Counted from the first letter of the stretch, positions 1 through 6,630 are shown. The stretch is 15,408 bases of DNA from JBGRQB01 sp041725875 (GCA_041725875.1 JBGRQB010000101.1:1-15408), one strand, 5' to 3'. Program-made: numbers and translations. Notes: a model not told the origin generated them from the sequence alone.

Positions 1-1
1 T

Positions 2-268
2 AATTCATTACGTCTTGCCAAGATTACAACAGGAATTAACGGACTTTTACTCGGCAGGTTTAAAAACTGCTACGAAATGGATGAAAACAAAAAAACATTA
101 TCGCTTAACGAAGTAATAAACGATTACTGGAGTGAAGCAAAAATACCGGTTTTTTATAATGTTATTCATGGCCATGTAAAAGATTCCATAACAATTCCGT
201 TTGGTGTAAATTGCAAAATTAACACTTCCAGGGGATTTATTGAATTAACCGAATCCGCAGTTGTTTAA
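2..268 (+). CDS. LD-carboxypeptidase (LdcA/MccF family), C-terminal part
   Basis: An open frame runs in from the left edge (first full codon at base 2), so this is the last 88 residues of a longer gene; the ATG at 77 is internal. Seen: a segment LLLGRFKNC, then about 30 residues later a GHVKDSITIPFGV segment and an ending with GFIELTESAVV. This order (LxxGxF, then GH followed by a hydrophobic strand and G) is the C-terminal beta-sheet domain of the serine peptidase family S66, whose catalytic triad is Ser-Glu-His; the His in 'HGH' fits the triad His. Known role: removal of the terminal D-Ala from murein tetrapeptides during cell-wall recycling, normally in the cytoplasm, or in MccF-type members cleavage of peptide-nucleotide toxins. 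The nucleophile Ser and Glu lie outside the window, so the subgroup cannot be decided. The 213-nt gap to hydG suggests separate transcription. Confidence 0.8.
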   Translation, partial: NSLRLAKITTGINGLLLGRFKNCYEMDENKKTLSLNEVINDYWSEAKIPVFYNVIHGHVKDSITIPFGVNCKINTSRGFIELTESAVV

Positions 269-469
269 CTGATCTGACAAGTTTTCCAGAAACTGTTTCA
301 GTAGTAAATCGGATTATTTATTCTGTTATTAACCATTATTAAGAATCAAGAATAATATATTCTCGTTTTAGAGAATTATTTAGTGAATAATAAGGAAAAT
401 ATTCGCAATTTAGTTGATTTTTAATGGCATTTTTATTGTATTTCTATAGATGGAAATTGCAAATAAGAC

Positions 470-475
470 AAGGAG
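470..475 (+). promoter_or_regulatory. Ribosome binding site of hydG
   Basis: AAGGAG lies six bases before the ATG at 482, a near-consensus Shine-Dalgarno site that fixes the hydG start. In the rest of the 269-481 gap I see AT-rich sequence with a possible TTG at 414-416 and TATTTC at 439-444, but the spacing is poor and I do not call a promoter. Confidence 0.75.
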
Positions 476-481
476 TCTTGT

Positions 482-1873
482 ATGGATTTTATAAACGAGG
501 AATATATTCATTCACTGCTTGATGATGAAAAATTAAATGACAAGTCATATCAGGCCAGTGTAATTGAAAAAGCAAAAGAAGCAAAAGGATTGGATTTAAA
601 AGAGAGTGCCGCTCTTTTAAATATTACTGATCCTGAATTGATGGAAAAAATGCTTCACACGGCAAAAGAAGTTAAAGAGAAGATCTACGGTAACAGATTG
701 GTAGTTTTTGCACCTTTATACGTTACTAACAGATGTGTAAACAATTGTCTTTATTGTGCATTCAGAAGAGATAACACAGAACTTACCAGAGTTACCCTAA
801 CTCTTGATCAAATTCGTCAGGAAACAGAGCATCTTGTTCGTCAGGGACAAAAAAGAGCTTTGCTTGTTGCGGGTGAACATCCAAAAGAATCTGCGCTGGA
901 TTTTATTGAAAAAGCATGTAAAACTATTTACGATGTTAACATTGATGGCGGTAACATCAGAAGATTAAACATAAACACTGCTCCGCTTTCAGTTGAAGAT
1001 TTTAAAAGATTAAAAACTTTTGATATCGGTACTTATCAATGTTTCCAGGAAACTTACCATTACGAAACTTATACTAAAATGCACCCTTCGGGTCCAAAAG
1101 CAGATTACTCTTTCAGATTGTTTGCCATGAACAGAGCAATTGAAGCCGGTATAGATGATGTTGGTATTGGCGCTCTTTTCGGATTAACTGATTATAAGTT
1201 TGAAACTCTTGCATTGCTTAATCACGCATTTTATCTTGACGAAAAGTTTAATATTGGTCCGCACACTATGTCGGTTCCAAGACTTGAACCAGCGTTAAAT
1301 GCACCTGCAGCAGAAAGACCTCCGCACGCGGTGGAAGATGAAGATTTCAAAAAGCTTGTTGCAACTATTCGTCTGGCAGTACCATACACCGGTATTATTC
1401 TTTCAACAAGAGAAAAAGCTGAATTAAGAAGAGAACTGTTTGAAGTTGGTGTTTCCCAAATTAGTGCCGGAAGTCGTACTTCTCCGGGTGCTTACAAAGA
1501 ATCTCAGGAAAGTATTGATGAACACCATATGGAACAATTCCAGCTTGGCGATCACAGAGAACTTGATGAAGTTGTGCGCGATTGCTGTAACCTGGGTTAT
1601 TTACCAAGTTTCTGTACTGCTTGCTACAGATCTGAAAGAACAGGTGAAAGGTTCATGGAACTGGCAAAAACAGGAAATATTGGAAAATTGTGTCAGCCAA
1701 ATGCTTTGGCAACTTTCCAGGAATATGTTAATGATTATGCCAGCGACGAAACAAAAGAGTCAGCTGAAAAAGCAGTTGATGAGTTCGTTGGTAAAGAAGA
1801 TGAAAAACAGCAGAAAAAAATTAAGAAACTCATTAAACGAGTAAACGACGGCGAAAGAGACGTATTTTTCTAG
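482..1873 (+). CDS. hydG: [FeFe]-hydrogenase H-cluster maturase HydG (radical SAM tyrosine lyase)
   Basis: HydG cleaves L-tyrosine with S-adenosylmethionine, releasing p-cresol and providing the CO and CN- ligands of the 2Fe subcluster of [FeFe]-hydrogenase; it works in the cytoplasm with HydE and HydF. Seen: the radical SAM cluster motif Cys85-x3-Cys89-x2-Cys92, and a second C-terminal cluster motif Cys378-x2-Cys381-x22-Cys404. That exact C-terminal spacing separates HydG from its relative ThiH, which shares the fold but lacks the CX2CX22C site. Length 463 aa is normal for HydG. The start is set by AAGGAG six bases upstream. The last 40 residues are very rich in Lys/Glu. The gene stands alone: a hairpin terminator follows at 1876-1905 and neither hydE, hydF nor a hydrogenase gene is within the window, so these partners must be encoded elsewhere. 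Confidence 0.95.
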   Translation: MDFINEEYIHSLLDDEKLNDKSYQASVIEKAKEAKGLDLKESAALLNITDPELMEKMLHTAKEVKEKIYGNRLVVFAPLYVTNRCVNNCLYCAFRRDNTELTRVTLTLDQIRQETEHLVRQGQKRALLVAGEHPKESALDFIEKACKTIYDVNIDGGNIRRLNINTAPLSVEDFKRLKTFDIGTYQCFQETYHYETYTKMHPSGPKADYSFRLFAMNRAIEAGIDDVGIGALFGLTDYKFETLALLNHAFYLDEKFNIGPHTMSVPRLEPALNAPAAERPPHAVEDEDFKKLVATIRLAVPYTGIILSTREKAELRRELFEVGVSQISAGSRTSPGAYKESQESIDEHHMEQFQLGDHRELDEVVRDCCNLGYLPSFCTACYRSERTGERFMELAKTGNIGKLCQPNALATFQEYVNDYASDETKESAEKAVDEFVGKEDEKQQKKIKKLIKRVNDGERDVFF

Positions 1874-1875
1874 AT

Positions 1876-1905
1876 AAAAAGAGAGGTTTTACCTCTCTTT
1901 TTTTT
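1876..1905 (+). terminator. Intrinsic terminator of hydG
   Basis: GAGAGGT (1881-1887), loop TTT, ACCTCTC (1891-1897), then eight T. The stem can extend by A:T pairs on both sides. It starts a few bases after the hydG stop codon and closes hydG as a single-gene unit. Confidence 0.93.
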
Positions 1906-1984
1906 GCACTATCCGAAATTTTACTTATTGAATATTTCGTTTTATATTTAGATACGTTATTATCAATAAACTTATTGGATAGTT

Positions 1985-2494
1985 ATGAAAAAAGTAATTC
2001 AGGTTTCTATTATTTTAACTCTTGTTATTTTTACCGCTTGCCAAAAAAGTATTCCCGAAGATCAAAAATTGATGAATGAAATAGATCAGCTTATTTCACA
2101 AAATGCATTTGATCAGGCTCTTGAAAAGTGTAATATAATCCTGAATAAATTTCCCGAATCAAAATATGTAATGAAAGCAAATCTTGAAATAGGCAAATTT
2201 TATCATAGTAAAGCTATTTCCGGAATGGATGAAAATAAACAGTTACAAGAAGCTGTTAACCACTATCTGAAAGTTTATAACAACTATCCTGACAGTTCCA
2301 TATCTGAACAGGCACTTTTTCATGCCGGATTTATTTTAGCCAACGAATTACAAATGTATGATTCTGCAAAGGTAATTTATAATCGTTTTATAGAAGCATA
2401 TCCTGAAAGTCAGCTTGCCCAGCCGGTTAAATATGAATTGCAAAATCTTGGAATTACTCCTGATCAGATTTTGGAAATGAACAGAAAAAATTAA
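1985..2494 (+). CDS. TPR-containing lipoprotein (BamD/YbgF-like scaffold), envelope
   Basis: Seen: an N-terminal lysine pair, a hydrophobic stretch (residues 5-17) and a lipobox ending FTA-Cys19, so the mature protein is probably lipid-anchored at Cys19. The remaining 150 residues are helical with TPR-like repeats: DQALEKCNIILNKFPES (43-59), EAVNHYLKVYNNYPDSS (89-105) and DSAKVIYNRFIEAYPES (126-142). The helix-A/helix-B pattern ending in 'xxYPxS' is what BamD/YfiO and YbgF-type lipoproteins show, but at 169 aa it is shorter than BamD (about 240), so I would not call it the essential BamD. No enzymatic residues are visible. It is followed after one base by the DUF58 gene, with probable translational coupling, so the two are likely made together. 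The upstream sequence has only a weak Shine-Dalgarno (GGAT at 1977-1980). Confidence 0.75.
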   Translation: MKKVIQVSIILTLVIFTACQKSIPEDQKLMNEIDQLISQNAFDQALEKCNIILNKFPESKYVMKANLEIGKFYHSKAISGMDENKQLQEAVNHYLKVYNNYPDSSISEQALFHAGFILANELQMYDSAKVIYNRFIEAYPESQLAQPVKYELQNLGITPDQILEMNRKN

Positions 2495-2495
2495 T

Positions 2496-3401
2496 TTGAA
2501 ACAGGAAAATGAATATAGAAAATATCTCGATCCTTCAGTTGTTTCCAAACTGAACTCACTTGAACTTAAAGCAAAAAGTATTGTTGAAGGATTTATTGTA
2601 GGATTGCATAAAAGTCCGTACCACGGATTTAGCGCCGAGTTCAGCGAACATCGTGCTTATATGCAGGGTGATTCTGTTAAAAATATTGACTGGAAAGTAT
2701 TTGGTAAAAGTGATAAATACTATATCAAACAATATGAAGAGGAAACAAATTTAATTTCGCACATAATTCTTGATTCAAGTTCTTCTATGGGATTTTGCAA
2801 GCAGGGAAGTGTAAGCAAACTTGAATATGGAAAGATGCTGGCTGCGAGTCTGGCCTACCTGATGCTAAAACAGCAGGATGCTGTGGGACTTGCAACTTTT
2901 TCTGACAAACCTGAGCAATATATAAATCCCAAGACTTTCAAAACTCACGTGAATAATGTTTTACATGTTTTGGATAATGCGAACCCTAAGGGAGAAACAA
3001 ATACATCTTTATGTTTGAATGCTCTTGCTGAAAAAATTAAAAAAAGAGGAATTGTAATATTAATCTCAGATTTTTTTGATGATCCGGATAAAATTATCCA
3101 GGCATTAAAAATGTTTAGATATAAGAAAAATGAAGTAATTGTTTTTCAGATTCTTGATCCGGCTGAGAAAGATTTAAGTTTTTCTGACGAAGTAAAATTT
3201 ATAGATATGGAAACGGCCGAGAAAATTACTACTCAGCCGTATCAAATTCAGCAATCTTACAGGGAAGTTTTTGCGGAATATCTTCAAAAAATAGAAACTG
3301 CCTGTCTTACAAACCAGATTGAATATAACCTCATAACAACTGATTCATCATTTGACAAAGCTATTTTAAATTATCATAAAAAGCGCAGCAGACTCCTCTA
3401 A
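2496..3401 (+). CDS. DUF58 domain protein with vWA-like fold, TTG start
   Basis: Seen: the DUF58 signature, 'SPYHGFSAEFSEHRAY' (residues 40-55) followed by GDS, 'NIDWKVFGKSDKYYIKQYEEETN' features (63-85), then a strand ending in Asp93-Ser-Ser95-Ser-Ser97, a metal-ion-dependent adhesion site (DxSxS) of the von Willebrand A fold, with Thr168/170 and Asp192 as plausible further ligands. There is no signal peptide or membrane segment, so it is cytoplasmic or peripheral. Family members are normally encoded beside a MoxR-type AAA+ ATPase; none is within the window, the partner here being the TPR lipoprotein one base upstream. Start choice: the only usual start before the conserved N-terminal block is TTG at 2496; the frame is closed upstream by TGA at 2478, and the next in-frame ATG would delete the domain's core. 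Its biochemical role is not known. Its stop codon overlaps that of the convergent msrBA gene. Confidence 0.8.
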   Translation: MKQENEYRKYLDPSVVSKLNSLELKAKSIVEGFIVGLHKSPYHGFSAEFSEHRAYMQGDSVKNIDWKVFGKSDKYYIKQYEEETNLISHIILDSSSSMGFCKQGSVSKLEYGKMLAASLAYLMLKQQDAVGLATFSDKPEQYINPKTFKTHVNNVLHVLDNANPKGETNTSLCLNALAEKIKKRGIVILISDFFDDPDKIIQALKMFRYKKNEVIVFQILDPAEKDLSFSDEVKFIDMETAEKITTQPYQIQQSYREVFAEYLQKIETACLTNQIEYNLITTDSSFDKAILNYHKKRSRLL

Positions 3402-4327
3402 TCAAATATTTTTTTATAAGCGTGGCAATATGGTCTGGTACCTTTCACATCATAATAATCCTGATGATAATCTTCTGCTTTCCAGAATTTATCTGCCTGC
3501 GTAACTTTTGTTGCCACGTCATATCCTTTAGAAGTTAAAACACCAATCAGTTTTTCAGTAGTTGCTTTTTGATCTTCAGTTGTGACAAATACTTCAGTTC
3601 TGTATTGAGTTCCAACATCTGGCCCCTGACGATCGACCTGAGTGAAATCGTGAATTTCAAAAAAGAGTTTTGCAAGTTTCTCGTAAGAGATTTTTTCTGA
3701 ATCGTAAACTACTTCAACTACTTCTGCGTGACCGGTATTTCCGGAGCAGATTTCTTTATAAGTCGGGTTATCTTTGTGTCCGCCGATATAACCTACTGTT
3801 GTTGAAATAACTCCATCCTGCTTCTGAAAGAAGAACTCGGTTCCCCAGAAACATCCGCCGCCAAAGTAAGCTCTTTGGTGAGTTGGCTCCTCTTTTGCCG
3901 GAACAAACTTAATTGAAAGGGAATTAACGCAATGACGAATATTTTTATCTGTGAGGCGTTCTCCTTCAAATACATGACCAAGGTGTCCGTCACAATTTAC
4001 ACAAAGTATTTCGGTTCTTCTGCCGTCGGCATCAACCTGGCGTTTTATTGCACCCGGAATTTCATCATCAAAACTTGGCCAGCCGCAGTGTGAATTAAAT
4101 TTGTCTGTGGAATTATAAAGCGGTGCATCACAATGTTTACATATATATGTGCCTCTTTCGTTAAAATTCCAATATTCACCGCTGAACGGGGCTTCGGTTC
4201 CTTTATTGATAATTATATGTTCCTCTTGCGGAGTGAGTTTGTTTCTTTTCATTTTATCCTGCGCATTCATTGTTATTAAAAATAATGAAATAATAAAAAG
4301 TGTTAATAATTTGATTTTCGTTTTCAT
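3398..4327 (-). CDS. msrBA: Exported methionine sulfoxide reductase, MsrB-MsrA fusion
   Basis: Reduces both R- (MsrB) and S- (MsrA) methionine sulfoxide in oxidised proteins. Seen in order: signal peptide (residues 1-22, cleavage probably after NA-Q or nearby, with KTKIK and a long hydrophobic run), MsrB domain about 30-143 with zinc cysteines CKHC (63/66) and CVNC (109/112), GWPSF at 82-86 and the catalytic Cys133 in RHCVNS; then MsrA domain about 152-309 with catalytic Cys159 in GGGCFWG, the GHAEVV motif at 199-204 and a probable resolving Cys301 near the C-terminus. The order is MsrB first, whereas the well-known PilB-type enzymes have MsrA before MsrB. The signal peptide places it in the periplasm, where a thioredoxin-like reductant must recharge it; none is encoded nearby. 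GAGGTC (complement of 4331-4336) is its ribosome site. A palindrome at 4344-4360 lies in its leader. The 4-bp tail-to-tail overlap with the DUF58 gene leaves no room for a terminator between them. Confidence 0.95.
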   Translation of the reverse strand: MKTKIKLLTLFIISLFLITMNAQDKMKRNKLTPQEEHIIINKGTEAPFSGEYWNFNERGTYICKHCDAPLYNSTDKFNSHCGWPSFDDEIPGAIKRQVDADGRRTEILCVNCDGHLGHVFEGERLTDKNIRHCVNSLSIKFVPAKEEPTHQRAYFGGGCFWGTEFFFQKQDGVISTTVGYIGGHKDNPTYKEICSGNTGHAEVVEVVYDSEKISYEKLAKLFFEIHDFTQVDRQGPDVGTQYRTEVFVTTEDQKATTEKLIGVLTSKGYDVATKVTQADKFWKAEDYHQDYYDVKGTRPYCHAYKKIFD

Positions 4328-4343
4328 ATTGACCTCACTAAAA

Positions 4344-4360
4344 TAAGATATTTTATCTTA
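4344..4360 (-). promoter_or_regulatory. Operator-like inverted repeat upstream of msrBA
   Basis: TAAGATA-TTT-TATCTTA is a perfect 7-bp inverted repeat, 16 bases upstream of the msrBA start codon, followed by a further AAGATAT at 4363-4369 (plus-strand order). The position, between the upstream gene's terminator and the ribosome site, fits a repressor operator overlapping the promoter. AT-rich background makes some short palindromes likely by chance, so the call is tentative. Confidence 0.4.
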
Positions 4361-4391
4361 AAAAGATATCAGGTCTTTTGTTCCAGAAAAA

Positions 4392-4416
4392 TAAAAAAAA
4401 GAAGCTCGTGAGCTTC
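4392..4416 (-). terminator. Intrinsic terminator of the VOC gene
   Basis: On the minus strand: GAAGCTC-AC-GAGCTTC (complement of 4401-4416) followed by an eight-T run (A run at 4393-4400). The hairpin begins one base after the stop codon of the VOC gene and separates it from msrBA. Confidence 0.9.
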
Positions 4417-4417
4417 T

Positions 4418-5302
4418 TTAATTTATAATCTGAATATTATTTCCTGAGAGATCTTTAATGTTGACTTGCTTTTTGAAGCCGTTAAAATCGGCCGGCTCAA
4501 TATTATTATTGACGGGAAACTCATCGGTTCCCATTGAAGAAACCGTAGTTTTTATATCATCTACATAAAAGGTGAGGTTGCAGAATCCTTGAATGTGCTT
4601 ATCTTTAAATTTATCAAGATCGGTTTTGTTTAACGAAACACCGGTCTGGATAAGTTCAAAATAAAATCCGTTTAACTCAAGATAACCAAGTTTCAGGTTA
4701 TGCTCGGGAATATCGAGAATTTCAGAAATATTACAGTTCAGAATACTCTGATACCACTTTACACTTTCATCAAGATCACCAACCATTTTACTTATAAGAA
4801 ACGGTTTCATCTGGATATCATTTATTTTTATATCAGAATCGCCATTGCTGAAAAACTGAAGATAATTTCCGTCAGGATCAGTTATAACAAAATATTCTCC
4901 CTGGAAAAATTCCCCTTTGGTGATGGGTCTGAAAACATTAACACCATTAATAAAAAGATGATTGTAAAGACCTTTCAGATTATCAACAACAAACGAAAAT
5001 TTAGAATATCCGTTTATAAATTTAAAATCTTCAGGCAGTTTAATATCTTTTTCATTTAACGAACCTTTAATTGCTCTGAGCTCAATATAAAAATCACCTC
5101 TTTGAAGAATTCTTCTTTCCGGCATTTTTTTGTGAACTCTGAAATTCAGATTTTCTTTATACCAGTTTGAAGAAATAGAAAGATCATTAACAATTATTGT
5201 TAATCCGACAGGGGAAAAGCTGTTTGTCTGATCTTTTTGTGCAAAAGTGGTGAGAGTTGAAAAAAGAAGTAAACTTATAAAAAAAGTAGCGAGTTTGTTC
5301 AT
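4418..5302 (-). CDS. Exported two-domain VOC (glyoxalase/bleomycin-resistance fold) protein
   Basis: Seen: a signal peptide (residues 1-21, ending TTFA-Q), then two VOC-type modules, about 31-152 and 166-294. Module 1 has GLTIIVNDL...NWYKENLNF and the family hallmark DPDGNYLQFF (142-151); module 2 repeats the pattern with FLISKMVGDLDESVKWYQSILN and a C-terminal DLSGNNIQII. Two tandem modules in one chain normally make one complete active-site barrel. The usual metal ligands look degenerate: the strand-1 His is Thr/Ile in module 1, the closing Glu is Gln148, and in module 2 the corresponding positions read Asn242 and Gln291; Glu74 and Glu216 remain. So glyoxalase I activity is doubtful and a binding role is possible. 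Export is unusual for a superfamily that is mostly cytoplasmic. Ribosome site AAGGA (complement of 5310-5314). It has its own terminator and about 190 bp of upstream sequence, so it is probably a single-gene unit. Substrate unknown. Confidence 0.75.
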   Translation of the reverse strand: MNKLATFFISLLLFSTLTTFAQKDQTNSFSPVGLTIIVNDLSISSNWYKENLNFRVHKKMPERRILQRGDFYIELRAIKGSLNEKDIKLPEDFKFINGYSKFSFVVDNLKGLYNHLFINGVNVFRPITKGEFFQGEYFVITDPDGNYLQFFSNGDSDIKINDIQMKPFLISKMVGDLDESVKWYQSILNCNISEILDIPEHNLKLGYLELNGFYFELIQTGVSLNKTDLDKFKDKHIQGFCNLTFYVDDIKTTVSSMGTDEFPVNNNIEPADFNGFKKQVNIKDLSGNNIQIIN

Positions 5303-5492
5303 TAAATCATCCTTTATTTAATGTTTTTAGTACATTTTCCCTTCTGCTAATTTACAAAACAATTAAGCATTTTAAAATAAAAATCTACTGAAAAGCATTA
5401 TCTGTTAAGCAAATGCGATTAAAATCACATCTTTATTTTCGGTAAATAATTCTAAATTCTAATAGCTTAACAAAAATTTAATATTATTTTAC

Positions 5493-5522
5493 AAAAAAAA
5501 GACTCTCAAATTTGAGAGTCTC
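5493..5522 (-). terminator. Intrinsic terminator of the downstream HEAT gene
   Basis: GACTCTCAAATTTGAGAGTC (5501-5520) is a perfect 20-base palindrome; read on the minus strand it is followed by eight T (A run 5493-5500). It lies 25 bases after the stop codon of the gene ending at 5546. The 5303-5492 stretch between it and the VOC start is AT-rich; apart from copies of a TTAAGC word (see findings) I see no clear feature in it. Confidence 0.93.
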
Positions 5523-5545
5523 TGAAACGGATATCTTAATCTATA

Positions 5546-5977
5546 TTACTCAAACAATGAGGAAACTAAAACTTTGTCATCAGCTGGTAATGAGTAAGTT
5601 CTTGCTTTGTAAAATTTATCGCAGAAAGTGGCAAGTTTAGTGTGATCTGTAAATTTACCAACTCTTTTAACCATATAAAGAGCCTGATCTGTACCAATTT
5701 TTGATAATGACAATGCTGCCATAATTCTGAAGTTTTCATTTTCGTGACTTCTTAACATTCTGGTTAAAAGGTCAACTGCCAGTTCTGATTTAATTTCGCC
5801 AAGTAAATATGCACTTGAGAATCTTAACCCTTCATTATCAGATTTTAATCCGGTAATAAGATTGTTTTCATATTGAGCATATCTTGGATCTTCTTTGTTC
5901 AATTTGGTATTTGTAGCAAAAAGAGATGAAAACAGAACTGCGAAAATTAATACGAATGTTGTGGTTAATCTTTTCAT
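5546..5977 (-). CDS. Small exported HEAT-like repeat protein, copy B
   Basis: 143 aa. Seen: signal peptide (1-21, ending SLFA-T) and then a compact helical domain with two HEAT-like helix pairs, about 51-76 (LRFSSAYLLGEIKSELAVDL start) and 83-107 (FRIMAALSLSKIGTD start). The 'A-x2-L-G-E-I' and 'A-L-S-L-x-K-I-G' patterns are what HEAT repeats of PBS-lyase type show. It is a paralogue of the next gene on the minus strand (6107-6481): I count about 42 identities in 89 aligned residues, strongest in the two repeats. It has an extra C-terminal tail of about 18 residues (TYSLPADDKVLVSSLFE). No catalytic residues; a protein-binding role in the periplasm is the natural inference, partner unknown. The ribosome site is a run of seven G (complement of 5983-5989), five bases from the ATG. 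Its own terminator follows and the paralogue's terminator precedes, so it needs its own promoter inside 5990-6070. Confidence 0.75.
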   Translation of the reverse strand: MKRLTTTFVLIFAVLFSSLFATNTKLNKEDPRYAQYENNLITGLKSDNEGLRFSSAYLLGEIKSELAVDLLTRMLRSHENENFRIMAALSLSKIGTDQALYMVKRVGKFTDHTKLATFCDKFYKARTYSLPADDKVLVSSLFE

Positions 5978-6032
5978 TTTATCCCCCCCAGGATTTATGA
6001 ATTTATTTTTATGTTTTGTTGTTACTGGTGCT

Positions 6033-6052
6033 TAAGACGACCCTTAGTCTTA
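6033..6052 (-). promoter_or_regulatory. Inverted repeat in the leader of HEAT gene copy B
   Basis: TAAGAC-N8-GTCTTA (arms 6033-6038 and 6047-6052) lies in the short gap between the terminator of the upstream HEAT gene and the start of copy B. It may be an operator or a leader hairpin. The same region holds the TTAAGCAC word shared with the other HEAT gene. No recognised riboswitch fits. Confidence 0.3.
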
Positions 6053-6070
6053 TTAGTTCCGCAGGTTCGT

Positions 6071-6096
6071 AAAAAAAATCCCACCGAAGCGGGATT
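6071..6096 (-). terminator. Intrinsic terminator of the upstream HEAT gene, UUCG tetraloop
   Basis: Read on the minus strand: AATCCCGC-TTCG-GTGGGATT followed by a T run (A run at 6071-6078). The stem is eight pairs with one G:U, capped by the stable C(UUCG)G tetraloop. It lies 10 bases after the stop codon of the gene ending at 6107. Confidence 0.93.
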
Positions 6097-6106
6097 GCTG
6101 TGTAAA

Positions 6107-6481
6107 TTACTTAGTTGCAAAGTAGAACTTTCTTAACAACTCTGAAGTTTTTTTGTCATCTGATAATTCAGCAACTCTTCTTACTATATATTTGCTGTAA
6201 TCTGTTCCTATTTTAGCAAGCGATAAAGCAGAAACTATTTTCAAATCATTGCTGTAATTTCCGCGTAAAATTTTAGCAAGTGACATTACAGCGTTTTCAG
6301 ATTTAATTTCGCCTAACATAATAATTGATGAATATAATACACCGTGATTTTCAGATTTTGTATTGTTGATTAAATTCTTTTCAATCTGATCAAATTTTGG
6401 GTGATTTTTTGTGATTGCTGCATTTTCTGCAAATGTTACACCTAACATTAAAACTACGATTAAAACTAATAAGTTTTTCAT
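6107..6481 (-). CDS. Small exported HEAT-like repeat protein, copy A
   Basis: 124 aa. Seen: signal peptide (1-18, MKNLL then a hydrophobic run ending VTFA-E) and two HEAT-like helix pairs at about 48-73 (VLYSSIIMLGEIKSENAV) and 80-105 (LKIVSALSLAKIGTD start). It ends at FYFATK, lacking the C-terminal tail of copy B. The shared blocks with copy B are E-x-N-L-I, the LGEIKSE-x-AV block, ALSL-x-KIGTD and KFY-x-A, arguing for a tandem duplication followed by divergence. Ribosome site AAGGAA (within the complement of 6489-6496) before the ATG; the next gene upstream (rhodanese-fold) is 252 bases away, and TTGACA on the minus strand (complement of 6575-6580) is a possible -35 element without a good -10. 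Function unknown; exported scaffold or binding protein by inference. Confidence 0.75.
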   Translation of the reverse strand: MKNLLVLIVVLMLGVTFAENAAITKNHPKFDQIEKNLINNTKSENHGVLYSSIIMLGEIKSENAVMSLAKILRGNYSNDLKIVSALSLAKIGTDYSKYIVRRVAELSDDKKTSELLRKFYFATK

Positions 6482-6630
6482 TCTTCATTTCCTTTATTTT
6501 ATTTAAATAACATTCTTTAATAGAGAAAAAATTCGTAATAGTGCTTAACTAAAACAAGTGAAAGTTTCGAAAAATGTCAAGAAAAAGGATTTATAAAGGA
6601 AAAAATTAACAATTAGTTTAAAGTAGAGCC

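Noticed and set aside
77..268. A 63-aa gene starting at ATG 77
   Set aside because: The frame is open to the window edge and the upstream residues (LLLGRFKNC) belong to the same LD-carboxypeptidase domain, so the ATG is internal.
269..296. Terminator after the LD-carboxypeptidase gene
   Set aside because: CTGA...TCAG and AGTTT/AAACT can pair only with bulges and no T run follows, so the evidence is too weak to annotate.
1440..1844. 134-aa plus-strand frame inside hydG
   Set aside because: It is an out-of-frame shadow of the conserved HydG C-terminal region and has no family features.
4700..5059. 119-aa plus-strand frame antisense to the VOC gene
   Set aside because: Low-complexity Ile/Lys/Phe-rich translation, no ribosome site, and the opposite strand encodes a clear VOC protein.
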